Positions 1 through 8,408 of a stretch of 64,000 nucleotides of DNA are shown one piece after another (positions within the stretch are counted from its first letter, which is position 1; every line of letters begins with the position of its first letter). The notes under the pieces were generated by a model, which saw nothing but the letters and a program-made list of their open reading frames with translations, was not told the DNA's origin and searched no databases. The position numbers were made by a program, and so were the translations under genes. Source of the DNA: JANQIO01 sp038746745 (lineage in GTDB: Bacteria; Pseudomonadota; Gammaproteobacteria; Pseudomonadales; Halieaceae); assembly GCA_038746745.1 (NCBI GenBank), contig JBCDKJ010000011.1, positions 1-64,000 on the forward strand, written 5' to 3'.

Positions 1-107
1 ACGTCTATGACCATGGCGGTGAGCCCTGCCCGCGCTGTGGCGAGCTGCTGCGTGAATCACGGCTGGGACAACGCAGTACGGTGTTTTGTCGGCGCTGTCA
101 GCAGTAG
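1..107 (+). CDS. mutM: Formamidopyrimidine-DNA glycosylase, C-terminal end (partial)
   Basis: Only the last 34 codons lie in the window, read in the frame starting at base 3 and ending with TAG at 105-107. The peptide carries a CPRC pair and a CRRC pair separated by about 20 residues, the C-terminal zinc finger of Fpg/MutM, and ends just after the second pair as the family does. MutM removes oxidised purines such as 8-oxoguanine from DNA, and the zinc finger contacts DNA. It converges on coaD, a common arrangement in gammaproteobacteria. The catalytic N-terminal half is outside the window. Confidence 0.88.
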   Translation, partial: VYDHGGEPCPRCGELLRESRLGQRSTVFCRRCQQ

Positions 108-142
108 CGCGCCAATTCTTCAGCCTCCTGACGGCAGCGGAC

Positions 143-622
143 TCAGTCTGCAAATCGCTGCGCCAGAGCTGCGCTCACGTTCTCGGGTACGAAGGGGGTG
201 ATATCGCCACGAAGCGCCGCGATTTCTCTCACCAGAGAAGAAGAGATAAAGGACAAGTGCTCGGAGGGTGTCAGGAACACCGATTCGAACTCCGGGTAAA
301 GGGCGCGGTTCATATTGGCCATCTGAAACTCGTACTCGAAATCCGAAACCGCGCGCAGACCGCGCAAAACGCCACTGGCCCCTTTGCTGCGTGCGAATTC
401 CGTGAGCAGATTACTGAAGCCACAGACCTCGATATTGTCCAGATGCGCTAGTGCGTCCCGACAAAGCGTAACCCGCTGTTCCAGCGTAAACAGTGGTGAT
501 TTCTTTTCGCTATGTGCAATGGCTACAACGACTTCGTCGAAAAGACGTGCAGCGCGCTCGACCAGATCCACGTGGCCGTTGGTGATAGGGTCAAAAGTGC
601 CTGGGTAGATGACGCGTTTCAT
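143..622 (-). CDS. coaD: Phosphopantetheine adenylyltransferase
   Basis: Adenylates 4'-phosphopantetheine to dephospho-CoA, the fourth step of coenzyme A synthesis, in the cytoplasm. The 159-residue length equals the E. coli enzyme. The nucleotidyltransferase motif GTFDP is at residues 8-12 followed by NGH at 15-17, and the second signature (ISSSLVRE) is near residue 128. The start is ATG. It converges with mutM, and rsmD lies upstream on the same strand, the usual rsmD-coaD pairing. The 174 bases between coaD and rsmD hold no gene I can support; the small ferredoxin gene often seen beside coaD is absent. Confidence 0.97.
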   Translation of the reverse strand: MKRVIYPGTFDPITNGHVDLVERAARLFDEVVVAIAHSEKKSPLFTLEQRVTLCRDALAHLDNIEVCGFSNLLTEFARSKGASGVLRGLRAVSDFEYEFQMANMNRALYPEFESVFLTPSEHLSFISSSLVREIAALRGDITPFVPENVSAALAQRFAD

Positions 623-796
623 GAAAGTCTCTGATCAGCTGCGGAACTCAGGGCCTGTTAATACCATGGGAATGTTCGCTGCCAAAGGCCATTTTTAATT
701 GCGCAGACAGCGACATCCTCAGTAGAGCCACAATTCATAAGAGTTCCCGCTTAAACGAGCACCGGCGTGTTAACGCCCCTAATACACTTGGCATTG

Positions 797-1378
797 TCAG
801 GGTTTGCTGCGCTGGTAGAGCCGTGCAACCACATCTCCCATGGTTTTTTCTCGGTAGGTAAGCCAGTTGGCGGGCAACACCGGCGCTGTATCCTGCGCAC
901 TGGACTCCACATAGATCCAGGCATCCGGCGCAAGCCAGCCCTGCTCCAGTGCCATGGCCGAAGGTTGGTAGAGCGCCGCATTGTAGGGTGGGTCAAGAAA
1001 CACCAGGTCGTATGGCGTAGGTGGCCTGTTCGCAGTTAGCCATTTAACGGTGTCTTTTCGCCGTACGCTCGCGGACTCGCATTGCAGCGCGTCCAGGTGG
1101 GCCAGCAGTTGAGCCGTGCAACGCGGATTGTCATCGATAAAATCGACCCATTGCGCTCCTCTCGACAGCGCCTCCAGCCCGAGTGCGCCGCTGCCCGCGT
1201 AGGCATCCAGACAGCGGCGACCATGCACCACCGGGGCCAGCCAGTTAAACAGGGTTTCTCGCAGTCGATCGGGGGTGGGTCGCAGGCCGCGAGCGCTGGG
1301 GAAGCGAAGCTTGCGACCTCGCCACTCCCCGCCGATGACGCGGAGCTGACCGCTGTCGCCGGGCCGCCTGGCGGCCAT
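797..1378 (-). CDS. rsmD: 16S rRNA (guanine(966)-N(2))-methyltransferase
   Basis: Methylates N2 of G966 in 16S rRNA using S-adenosylmethionine. The 193-residue protein has the SAM-binding motif LDAYAGSGALG at residues 57-67 and the catalytic DPPY motif at 129-132, as in other exocyclic amino methyltransferases. It is divergent from ftsY with 54 bases between the starts, an arrangement conserved in many gammaproteobacteria, so the short gap should carry promoters for both directions. Confidence 0.96.
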   Translation of the reverse strand: MAARRPGDSGQLRVIGGEWRGRKLRFPSARGLRPTPDRLRETLFNWLAPVVHGRRCLDAYAGSGALGLEALSRGAQWVDFIDDNPRCTAQLLAHLDALQCESASVRRKDTVKWLTANRPPTPYDLVFLDPPYNAALYQPSAMALEQGWLAPDAWIYVESSAQDTAPVLPANWLTYREKTMGDVVARLYQRSKP

Positions 1379-1432
1379 TACCGTGCCTTTTCCATAGGTG
1401 TTAGGATACGCGTTTTTACGCCTGCCCTCGCA

Positions 1433-2476
1433 ATGAAATTGTTTGGTCGCAATAAACAGCGTGATGCCCCCGCGGCAGAAGAAGCTGTACCCCAGGCAAA
1501 AGAGTCTGCGACAGCTTCAGAGCCCCCAAACCCTGAACAACAAAATTCTTCTGGTATTGTCGGCCGCCTGCGTCAGGGACTGAGTCGCACCAGCGACCAA
1601 CTGGCGGCAGGCCTGGGGCGAGCGTTTCTGGGCCGCAAACAGATCGATGCGGCACTGTTGGAAGAGCTGGAAACCGCACTGCTGCAGGCGGATGTTGGCA
1701 TAGACACAACCACGGATATTGTCGATCGCCTGACGGAGCGGGTTTCGCGTAAAGATCTTACCGATGCGCAAGCGCTCTACTCTGCACTCCAGGCCGAGTT
1801 ACAGGCCGTGCTTCTGCCGAGTGAACAAGCCTTTGAACCGACCACTGACGGTCCCTTTGTGATTCTTATGGTGGGTGTAAACGGCGCCGGCAAAACCACA
1901 ACAATTGGCAAACTGGCACAGCGCTATAAAGCTGAGGGTAGGCGAGTCATGTTGGCAGCTGGAGACACCTTCCGCGCAGCGGCGGTAGAGCAACTGCAAA
2001 CCTGGGGTGAGCGGAACGACGTCCCTGTGATTGCCCAGCATACTGGCGCCGATTCCGCCTCGGTCATCTTTGACGCTCTGCAGGCGGCCCAGGCCCGGGG
2101 TATCGATGTTTTAATCGCGGATACGGCGGGGCGACTGCACAACAAAGACAACCTGATGGACGAACTCAGCAAAGTGGTGCGCGTCATGTCCAAGCTGGAT
2201 GCTGCGGCGCCGCATGAGGTCATGCTGGTTTTGGACGCGGGAATGGGCCAAAACGCACTGGCCCAGGCTGAGCACTTTCAGAAGGCGGTCGGCGTCACGG
2301 GGATTACCCTGACTAAGCTGGACGGTACCGCCAAAGGCGGCATTATCTTCGCAGTCGCCAGAAAACTAGGCCTGCCCATCCGTTTTATCGGCGTTGGTGA
2401 GACGGCGGAGGACCTTCGACCTTTTCAGGCGGGCCGCTTTGTCGCCGCGCTGTTTGAGGGCGTTGTTGAGGAATGA
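1433..2476 (+). CDS. ftsY: Signal recognition particle receptor FtsY
   Basis: Membrane-associated GTPase that receives SRP-ribosome complexes for cotranslational insertion of inner-membrane proteins. The 347-residue protein has a short acidic A region (about 1-45), then the NG domain: P-loop GVNGAGKTTT at 148-157, DTFRAAAVEQL near 178-188, DTAGR at 230-234 and TKLD at 294-297. The open frame extends back to 1082, but that part is antisense to rsmD and unlike FtsY; the ATG at 1433 gives the typical MKLFGR-like beginning. It overlaps ftsE by 4 bases, so ftsYEX is an operon. Confidence 0.97.
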   Translation: MKLFGRNKQRDAPAAEEAVPQAKESATASEPPNPEQQNSSGIVGRLRQGLSRTSDQLAAGLGRAFLGRKQIDAALLEELETALLQADVGIDTTTDIVDRLTERVSRKDLTDAQALYSALQAELQAVLLPSEQAFEPTTDGPFVILMVGVNGAGKTTTIGKLAQRYKAEGRRVMLAAGDTFRAAAVEQLQTWGERNDVPVIAQHTGADSASVIFDALQAAQARGIDVLIADTAGRLHNKDNLMDELSKVVRVMSKLDAAAPHEVMLVLDAGMGQNALAQAEHFQKAVGVTGITLTKLDGTAKGGIIFAVARKLGLPIRFIGVGETAEDLRPFQAGRFVAALFEGVVEE

Positions 2477-3144
2477 TCGCCTTTGATCGTGTCTCAAAAC
2501 GCTATCCAGAGGGCCATGAAGCGCTGACAGAAGTCAGCTTTCGAATTGAAAGTGATGAGATGGTGTTTTTGACGGGCCATAGTGGTGCTGGCAAAAGCAC
2601 GCTGCTAAAGCTGATTATGCTGATGGAGCGGCCCTCTCGTGGCCAGGTGATTGTCAACGGACAAACCCTGAATGCCATGCGCTCAGGCCGCATTCCGCAG
2701 CTGCGCCGTCAGATCGGCGTTGTGTTTCAAAATCATCAGCTGTTGTTCGATCGTAGCGTTTTCGACAACGTGGCCCTGCCGCTGATGATCTCGGGGTATA
2801 CACCTAGGGAAACCGGACGCAGGGTTCGTGCAGCATTGGACAAAGTGGGTTTGCTGGCGCGGGAAAAGGCCATGCCCGTGACCCTCTCCGGCGGGGAGCA
2901 GCAGCGTGTTGGTATCGCGAGGGCTGTAGTCAATAAGCCGACGCTACTGCTGGCAGACGAGCCCACGGGCAATCTGGATCCTGGTCTTTCCGCAGAGATC
3001 ATGACCCTGTTTGAGCAATTCAACCAGGTGGGTGTTACGGTCCTGATTGCCAGCCATGATCTACCGCTAATCTCGCGCCTCCATCATCGTATCCTGACGC
3101 TACGGCAGGGCCGTCTGATAGCGCAGGGAGGCAGCGGCGCGTGA
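2473..3144 (+). CDS. ftsE: Cell division ATP-binding protein FtsE
   Basis: ATPase half of the FtsEX ABC-type complex, which sits at the divisome and activates peptidoglycan hydrolases through periplasmic partners. In 223 residues it shows Walker A at 35-43 (GHSGAGKST), the ABC signature LSGGEQQ at 138-144 and Walker B LLLADEP at 158-164. Its start overlaps the ftsY stop (ATGA) and its stop overlaps the ftsX start, so the three proteins are probably made by coupled translation. Confidence 0.97.
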   Translation: MIAFDRVSKRYPEGHEALTEVSFRIESDEMVFLTGHSGAGKSTLLKLIMLMERPSRGQVIVNGQTLNAMRSGRIPQLRRQIGVVFQNHQLLFDRSVFDNVALPLMISGYTPRETGRRVRAALDKVGLLAREKAMPVTLSGGEQQRVGIARAVVNKPTLLLADEPTGNLDPGLSAEIMTLFEQFNQVGVTVLIASHDLPLISRLHHRILTLRQGRLIAQGGSGA

Positions 3145-4109
3145 GCTTGGGTGTGGGTGGCGCTCGCCAGACCCGAACCAGCGTGGTCGACCGGCTGCGC
3201 TCCTGGCGTGGACATCATGCGCACTCAGCGCGAGATAGTCTAACGCGGTTGCTGAGGCACCCATTGACCAGTCTCATGACCTGGTTGGTGATTGGCATTG
3301 CACTGGCGCTACCTGTGGGCCTCAACGTTGCCCTGAGTAATGCGCGCAGCGTCAGCGTGAATTGGGATAGCCCCGCGCAAATATCCCTGTTTCTTCGTGC
3401 GGAAGTTTCGGTCGAGGCCGCTGACGTCCTGGCGAAACGCATCGAACAGCGTGATGACGTGCTGGCGGTGCGCATGGTTGGACGGGAGCAGGCGCTGGAC
3501 GAGTTTCGTCAGCTGTCCGGTTTTGGCGATGTCCTCGCTAATCTGGAAGGTAACCCGCTACCAAATCTGCTGCTGGTAACGCCGATGTCTGATGCGATGG
3601 GCGGAGCAGAAATGGGCTTGCTGCGGGCGGCACTGGAAGGGCAGGCGGGAGTTGATCGCGCCGTGCTTGATATGGAGTGGGTGCAGCGCCTGAATGCGCT
3701 GGTTGCACTCTCTCAACGCTCCGTCGCGACCCTGGGTCTAACGCTGGCGCTGGGGGTATTGCTGGTCATCGGCAACACCATTCGGCTTGCGATAGAGAAT
3801 CGCAGGCAGGAGATTCTGGTGGTCAAGCTTGTTGGTGGAAGCGACGCCTTTGTGCGGCGACCATTTCTGTACACAGGTTTCTGGTACGGTCTCGGCGGCG
3901 CTATCGTGGCCTGGATAGTGGTGGGCCTGGCGCTGTGGTTTCTGCGCGGGCCGCTGTCGGCACTGGCCCTGCTTTATCAGAGTGACTTTGCTCTGCGCGG
4001 CCTGGGTGCCGCAGGCAGTCTGGGATTGTTGTCTGCGGGTGCGATTCTGGGCTTGCTGGGCGCCTGGCTCGCGGTCACCAGGCATCTTGGTGAGATTCAA
4101 CCGCGCTGA
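3141..4109 (+). CDS. ftsX: Cell division permease-like protein FtsX
   Basis: Inner-membrane partner of FtsE in divisome-dependent control of cell-wall hydrolysis. The 322-residue protein has a basic cytoplasmic N-terminus, a first transmembrane segment around residues 43-66, an extracytoplasmic domain to about 190, then three hydrophobic segments, as expected for FtsX. The start is GTG, overlapping the ftsE stop by 4 bases. rpoH follows 123 bases downstream, as in E. coli and Pseudomonas. Confidence 0.96.
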   Translation: MSLGVGGARQTRTSVVDRLRSWRGHHAHSARDSLTRLLRHPLTSLMTWLVIGIALALPVGLNVALSNARSVSVNWDSPAQISLFLRAEVSVEAADVLAKRIEQRDDVLAVRMVGREQALDEFRQLSGFGDVLANLEGNPLPNLLLVTPMSDAMGGAEMGLLRAALEGQAGVDRAVLDMEWVQRLNALVALSQRSVATLGLTLALGVLLVIGNTIRLAIENRRQEILVVKLVGGSDAFVRRPFLYTGFWYGLGGAIVAWIVVGLALWFLRGPLSALALLYQSDFALRGLGAAGSLGLLSAGAILGLLGAWLAVTRHLGEIQPR

Positions 4110-4174
4110 TCTTAAGCGCCTGATTTCATTGAACTTTATCGTACAAGGTGATCGGGAAAGGGAGCTTTTTCGTA

Positions 4175-4201
4175 TTAGCACTCACAAATAAAGAGTGCTA
4201 A
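4175..4201 (+). promoter_or_regulatory. CIRCE operator (HrcA-binding site) upstream of rpoH
   Basis: TTAGCACTC (4175-4183), nine bases, then GAGTGCTAA (4193-4201): a perfect inverted repeat identical to the CIRCE consensus bound by the heat-shock repressor HrcA. It lies 31 bases before the rpoH ATG, where a repressor could block transcription initiation or elongation. CIRCE is best known in front of groESL and dnaK operons. Its position implies that sigma-32 expression is repressed by HrcA. hrcA itself is not in this window. Confidence 0.93.
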
Positions 4202-4232
4202 ACTCTGCGCCCCTTTTGGAGAAATAGTGATC

Positions 4233-5087
4233 ATGAACACCAGTATTGCGCCCATAGACCAATTGGTACCTGGTGCAAATTTAGGTGCCTATGTAACCGC
4301 CGTCGGTAGCATTCCCGTGCTCAGCCTCGAGCGCGAGCGTGAGTTGGCGGAAGACCTCTATTACAACCAGAATCTAGACGCTGCGCGGCAGCTAGTCATG
4401 TCGCATCTGCGTTTCGTCGTTCATATTGCAAAAAGTTACTCGGGCTACGGACTGCCGGAAGCTGATCTCATTCAGGAAGGCAACGTTGGCTTGATGAAGG
4501 CAGTAAAGCGGTTTGATCCAGAGCGCGGCGTTCGTCTGGTATCTTTTGCTGTGCATTGGATCAAGGCCGAGATTCACGAGTACATTCTGCGTAACTGGCG
4601 CATCGTGAAAGTGGCGACCACGAAAGCACAGCGTAAACTGTTTTTTAATCTGCGTGGGCAAAAGAAGCAGCTGGGATGGCTGAGCCAGGCCGAGGCCGAA
4701 GCGATTGCCGCTGACCTCAATGTCGATGTCAAGGACGTTCAGTCCATGGAGGGCCGTCTCAGCGCGCATGATATGGCGTTCGAGGCGCCCGCTGATGCCG
4801 ATGATGAAGACGGTTGGCAGGCGCCTGCGAATTACCTTGAGGACCGCCGCCAGGACCCGGCGGAGCTGGTGGAGTCCCAGGACTGGCGCGATGACAGTGA
4901 GTCGCGGCTGCATATCGCACTGCACGAGCTTGACCCGCGCAGTCAGGATATTGTCGCGCGTCGCTGGTTGGCCGAGAACAAGGCTACCCTGCACGAACTG
5001 GCAGCGGAATACGGTGTGTCGGCGGAGCGCATCCGACAGCTGGAACAGAACGCGATGAAGAAACTGCGGGTAAGCATGGAAGCCTGA
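4233..5087 (+). CDS. rpoH: RNA polymerase heat-shock sigma factor RpoH (sigma-32)
   Basis: Alternative sigma factor directing transcription of chaperone and protease genes during heat shock. It is a group 3 sigma-70 protein of 284 residues. Region 2 is highly conserved (HLRFVVHIAK, GYGLPEADLIQEGN, RLVSFAVHWIKAEI), followed by the RpoH box QRKLFFNLR near residue 132 and a region 4 helix-turn-helix at the C-terminus. The ATG at 4233 gives a normal N-terminus; an in-frame GTG at 4227 is also possible, with GGAG at 4218-4221 upstream of both. A perfect CIRCE element lies just upstream. No clear sigma-32 promoter was found. Confidence 0.97.
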   Translation: MNTSIAPIDQLVPGANLGAYVTAVGSIPVLSLERERELAEDLYYNQNLDAARQLVMSHLRFVVHIAKSYSGYGLPEADLIQEGNVGLMKAVKRFDPERGVRLVSFAVHWIKAEIHEYILRNWRIVKVATTKAQRKLFFNLRGQKKQLGWLSQAEAEAIAADLNVDVKDVQSMEGRLSAHDMAFEAPADADDEDGWQAPANYLEDRRQDPAELVESQDWRDDSESRLHIALHELDPRSQDIVARRWLAENKATLHELAAEYGVSAERIRQLEQNAMKKLRVSMEA

Positions 5088-5094
5088 CGGCTTC

Positions 5095-5496
5095 ATGAAC
5101 TCCACAGCTCCTCGAAATAACTACATACTGATAGCAGCCTGCAGCGGCTTTCTGGTCGTTGCTCTGGGCGCCTTTGGCGCCCATGCACTCGAGGGGCAGC
5201 TTGATGCCCGCGCCCGCGAAGTTTTCGATACCGCAGTTCAATACCAGATGATGCATACTCTGGCTTTACTGGCTGTCGGCGTGCTGTTGCGCAACCGCGT
5301 TCATGCTTCCCGCACACTGTCAGGCGCAGGCATCGCTTTTACCGTGGGTCTGGTGCTCTTTTCGGGCAGTCTGTATCTGTTAAGTATCACTGGCGTGCGC
5401 TGGCTGGGCGCGATTACCCCACTGGGGGGCGTTGGGTTCCTGATAGGTTGGGTGCTGCTGTTTAGCTGGGCACTGGTCGGCGACCAGGGCGAATGA
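5095..5496 (+). CDS. DUF423 family inner-membrane protein
   Basis: A 133-residue protein with four hydrophobic segments (about 10-28, 50-65, 78-97 and 107-127). The N-terminal stretch with GAFGAHALE and the later TPLGGVGFLIGW region are typical of the DUF423 family (E. coli YgdD). The family has no established biochemical function. It starts 7 bases after rpoH and its stop overlaps the trmB start by 4 bases, so it is probably cotranscribed with both. Confidence 0.9.
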   Translation: MNSTAPRNNYILIAACSGFLVVALGAFGAHALEGQLDARAREVFDTAVQYQMMHTLALLAVGVLLRNRVHASRTLSGAGIAFTVGLVLFSGSLYLLSITGVRWLGAITPLGGVGFLIGWVLLFSWALVGDQGE

Positions 5497-6176
5497 CAGA
5501 CCAACCCAGCAGGATTCGCAGCTTTGTGCTGCGTCACGGCCGCATGACCGTGGGTCAGCGCCGCGCCTTTGAGCAAGGTTGGCCGAAGTATGGATTGGAG
5601 CGCAGCGCCGGTCATATAGACCCCGTCGACAGCTTTGGTCGAGCAGGGCGTACGGTCATGGAAATTGGCTTCGGCATGGGACAATCCCTGGTGACCATGG
5701 CCGCAGCGGAACCTGACATTAATTTTATTGGCGTCGAAGTGCACCGTCCCGGCGTCGGTCGCCTGCTGCACAGCATGGCAGAGCATGATGTCAGCAATAT
5801 TCGTATTTACTGTGATGATGCGGTGCCGGTACTGGAAGAGTGCTTTGGTTTGGCCAGCCTCGACGGTATCCAGATCTACTTTCCCGACCCCTGGCACAAG
5901 AAACGGCACCATAAACGTCGTCTGATCCAGACGCGGTTTGTCGCCCTGCTCTGCGAACGCCTGCGCCCGGGCGGCTTTCTGCATCTGGCCACAGACTGGA
6001 AGAACTACGCCGAGCACATGATGGAGGTATTATCTGCAGCCGGCGATCTGGTGAATACCGCTGGGAACGGCCAGTTTGCGCCGCGGCCAGCGCGTCGTCC
6101 GATCACCAAGTTTGAACAGCGCGGCCAGCGGCTCGGGCATGGCGTATGGGACCTGTTGTTTGAGCGTGCAAAGTAA
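5493..6176 (+). CDS. trmB: tRNA (guanine-N(7)-)-methyltransferase
   Basis: Forms 7-methylguanosine at position 46 of tRNAs. The 227-residue protein has the SAM-binding motif MEIGFGMG at residues 56-63, the GVEVHRPGVG segment after it, and the family signature with FPDPWHKKRHHKRR in the second half. The ATGA overlap with the DUF423 gene supports the start. It converges on hemW, 36 bases away. Confidence 0.96.
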   Translation: MTDQPSRIRSFVLRHGRMTVGQRRAFEQGWPKYGLERSAGHIDPVDSFGRAGRTVMEIGFGMGQSLVTMAAAEPDINFIGVEVHRPGVGRLLHSMAEHDVSNIRIYCDDAVPVLEECFGLASLDGIQIYFPDPWHKKRHHKRRLIQTRFVALLCERLRPGGFLHLATDWKNYAEHMMEVLSAAGDLVNTAGNGQFAPRPARRPITKFEQRGQRLGHGVWDLLFERAK

Positions 6177-6212
6177 AACGCATGGCACGCTCGGCAAGAC
6201 CTGCGCGGATTC

Positions 6213-7373
6213 TTAGAGAAACTCCGCGACGACTGTGTCAAGGAAGCGACGTCCCAGGTCGGTGGTCGCGATACGCTCAGCTTGCACGCTTAGCAGCCCC
6301 TGCGCTTCCAGCTCTCTCGCAATTGGCAGGAGGCTATTCGCTGACAATCCGGTGCGGCCTGTAAAAAGCTCTGGATGGAAGCCCTCGGTCAGCCGCAGGG
6401 CATTCAGCATAAAATCGCCGAGGCGTGACGCTTCATCCAGCGGATTGTTCTGCGCGTCCTGACAAGCCAGGTAGCCCTGAGGCTGCCGGCGCTTGGTGGT
6501 GCGGACAACTTCCCCGCGCTCTGGCCGAGTCAGTTTGCCATGAGCACCAGCGCCAATGCCTATATAGTCTCCGAACGTCCAGTAATTGAGATTGTGCCGG
6601 CAGCTGATTCCAGCCATGGCATAGGCAGACACTTCATAGTTATCAAATCCTGCCGAGGCGATCCGGGCTTCTCCGGCAACCTGAATATCCGCCAGTGTGT
6701 CCTCCACGGGCAGCTCAGGTGCTTGCTTATAGAAAGCCGTGTTCGGTTCTATGGTGAGCTGATACCAGGACAGGTGCTGCGTCCCAAAGCCGATAGCAGT
6801 TTCGAGGTCTGCCAGCGCGAGCTCTTCGCCCTGATCTGGCAGGCCATGCATAAGGTCGATGTTTACGCTGTTGAATCCTGCGGACAGCGCTAATTCCACC
6901 GCCTCCGCTGCCTGTTCCGAGTTGTGCACGCGTCCCAGGGCTTCAAGCTGTTGTTGTTGAAAGCTCTGAATGCCCAGAGATAGACGGTTGACCCCAGCAC
7001 CGGCATAGCCAGCAAAGCGCTCTGTTTCTGCACTGCCAGGGTTGGCCTCCAGGGTGATCTCGCAGTCAGGGCTTAAATCGACGCGCTCGCCGATACCCTT
7101 TAATAAGCGTCGGATGGCGTCAGCGCTGAACAGGCTGGGGGTGCCGCCACCGACAAAAATCGTCTCTATGGCTCTGTCCTGGACCCAGTGCAGGCTCGCA
7201 TCAAGGTCGCGAATCAGTGCATCGACATACTCGGTTTCGGGAACCGAGCTGGCTGACTCATGGGAATTGAAGTCGCAATACGGGCATTTGCGCTCGCACC
7301 AGGGAATGTGCACATAGATGCTCAGTGGCGGAAGCGTTAGCGTAGCAGCTGTACTAACGCTCGCAGAATTCAT
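6213..7373 (-). CDS. hemW: Radical SAM heme chaperone HemW
   Basis: Cytoplasmic iron-sulfur protein related to coproporphyrinogen dehydrogenase HemN, but thought to bind and deliver heme. The 386-residue protein has the radical SAM cysteines C26, C30 and C33 in a CxxxCxxC motif with CDF, followed by VGGGTPS and a C-terminal HemW-type domain. It is the last gene of a minus-strand run and its start overlaps the rdgB end by 20 bases. The rdgB-hemW pairing is conserved in gammaproteobacteria. Confidence 0.94.
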   Translation of the reverse strand: MNSASVSTAATLTLPPLSIYVHIPWCERKCPYCDFNSHESASSVPETEYVDALIRDLDASLHWVQDRAIETIFVGGGTPSLFSADAIRRLLKGIGERVDLSPDCEITLEANPGSAETERFAGYAGAGVNRLSLGIQSFQQQQLEALGRVHNSEQAAEAVELALSAGFNSVNIDLMHGLPDQGEELALADLETAIGFGTQHLSWYQLTIEPNTAFYKQAPELPVEDTLADIQVAGEARIASAGFDNYEVSAYAMAGISCRHNLNYWTFGDYIGIGAGAHGKLTRPERGEVVRTTKRRQPQGYLACQDAQNNPLDEASRLGDFMLNALRLTEGFHPELFTGRTGLSANSLLPIARELEAQGLLSVQAERIATTDLGRRFLDTVVAEFL

Positions 7374-7977
7374 CGTCCAGAGCTTTCAGTAGAGCGGTCA
7401 GCGCCTTGCCGCGGTGGCTATCGCGGTTTTTTTGCGCATTGTCCAAGGCAGCAGCAGAACAACCGTGTAGCTGACTGCGGAAGATTGGATCGTAGCCGAA
7501 GCCGCCATCGCCATAGGGTGCAGTTAGAATGCTGCCTTCCCACTGCGCCTCGCAGATGATCGGATGTTGGTCATCAGCGTCTCGCAGGTAGACTAAAGCA
7601 CAGTGGAAGCGCGCACCGCGTTGCGCCGGCGGCACATCTGCCATCGCAGCCAGCAGCTTGCGATTGTTGTCCGCCGCAGTCGCCTCGGCGCCGGCGTAGC
7701 GTGCTGAGTAAACACCGGGCGCTCCCTCCAGCGCATCAACCGACAGGCCGGAATCGTCGGCGATTGCAGGTAGTCCCGTTTGCTCAGCGGCGGCGCGTGC
7801 TTTGAGCAGGGCATTTTCTACAAAGGTGTTTCCGGTTTCCTCTGCTGGTACGACAGCTAGCGCAGATTGCGGGATGATCTCGCAGGACCAGTGCGCCAAC
7901 AGGGTGTTGAACTCGGCGAGTTTGCCGGGGTTGCCGCTGGCCAGTACCACCTGCTGCGGTCTAGCGCTGCTCTTCAT
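7354..7977 (-). CDS. rdgB: Non-canonical purine NTP pyrophosphatase RdgB (dITP/XTP)
   Basis: Hydrolyses dITP, XTP and related deaminated purine nucleotides to the monophosphates, keeping them out of DNA and RNA. In 207 residues it carries SGNPGK at 14-19, ADDSGL at 73-78 and SARYAG at 91-96, the substrate- and metal-binding motifs of the Ham1 family. The frame is open further upstream to 8217, but that part is antisense-like shadow of the DUF4426 gene; the ATG at 7977 gives the usual family start. It overlaps the DUF4426 gene end by 17 bases. Confidence 0.96.
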   Translation of the reverse strand: MKSSARPQQVVLASGNPGKLAEFNTLLAHWSCEIIPQSALAVVPAEETGNTFVENALLKARAAAEQTGLPAIADDSGLSVDALEGAPGVYSARYAGAEATAADNNRKLLAAMADVPPAQRGARFHCALVYLRDADDQHPIICEAQWEGSILTAPYGDGGFGYDPIFRSQLHGCSAAALDNAQKNRDSHRGKALTALLKALDDEFCER

Positions 7978-8398
7978 ACACCTTCTGGTGAAAGCGCAGG
8001 GTTTCACTGCGCTCGGCACCCTCTGGCAGCAGGGCGAGCTCAAAAAAGCGCACCTCGCCATCCCTGAACTCGAAGTCAGCGATGTAGTAAATGGCGCTTC
8101 CCTCTCGAACTTCTTTAAACTCCAGAAACGTATTCTGGAACAAATCCCAGCTACGCCCTTTGAAGCGTGCCGGTACACCGCGTGTGCTGCCATCCTCCTG
8201 CGTTTCCAGGATGGCAATATTGAGGAAAGCGCGATCCCGTGCTCTCACCAATTGGTAGAGACTGGCTACCTTGGGCTCTACAAAAGTCGTATTGACCACG
8301 GTATAGATCACTTCAAAACGACCAAACCGCTGGGATTCGGCCTGTACCGAACCAGCCAGCAGCATGATGATGAAAACCAGGCCTCGGCGCATGCTCAT
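7961..8398 (-). CDS. DUF4426 secreted protein
   Basis: A 145-residue protein with an N-terminal signal peptide (MSMRRG, then a hydrophobic core, then a VQAES cleavage region near residue 20). The mature part is predicted to be a compact beta-rich periplasmic domain of the DUF4426 family, which sits between metW and rdgB in Pseudomonas and relatives. Function is unknown. A second ATG lies two codons in. It is part of the tight metX-metW-DUF4426-rdgB-hemW run. Confidence 0.85.
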   Translation of the reverse strand: MSMRRGLVFIIMLLAGSVQAESQRFGRFEVIYTVVNTTFVEPKVASLYQLVRARDRAFLNIAILETQEDGSTRGVPARFKGRSWDLFQNTFLEFKEVREGSAIYYIADFEFRDGEVRFFELALLPEGAERSETLRFHQKVYEEQR

Positions 8399-8408
8399 GA
8401 CCGCTATG

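Noticed and set aside
1082..1432. 117-codon N-terminal extension of FtsY
   Set aside because: It is antisense to rsmD and unlike the acidic A domain of FtsY; the ATG at 1433 fits the family.
4209..4216. CCCCTTTT near rpoH as a sigma-32 -10 element
   Set aside because: No matching CTTGAA-type -35 element lies 13-15 bases upstream, and it falls only about 17 bases before the start codon.
4392..5105. 237-codon antisense frame over rpoH
   Set aside because: Shadow of the strongly supported rpoH gene; no domain similarity recognised.
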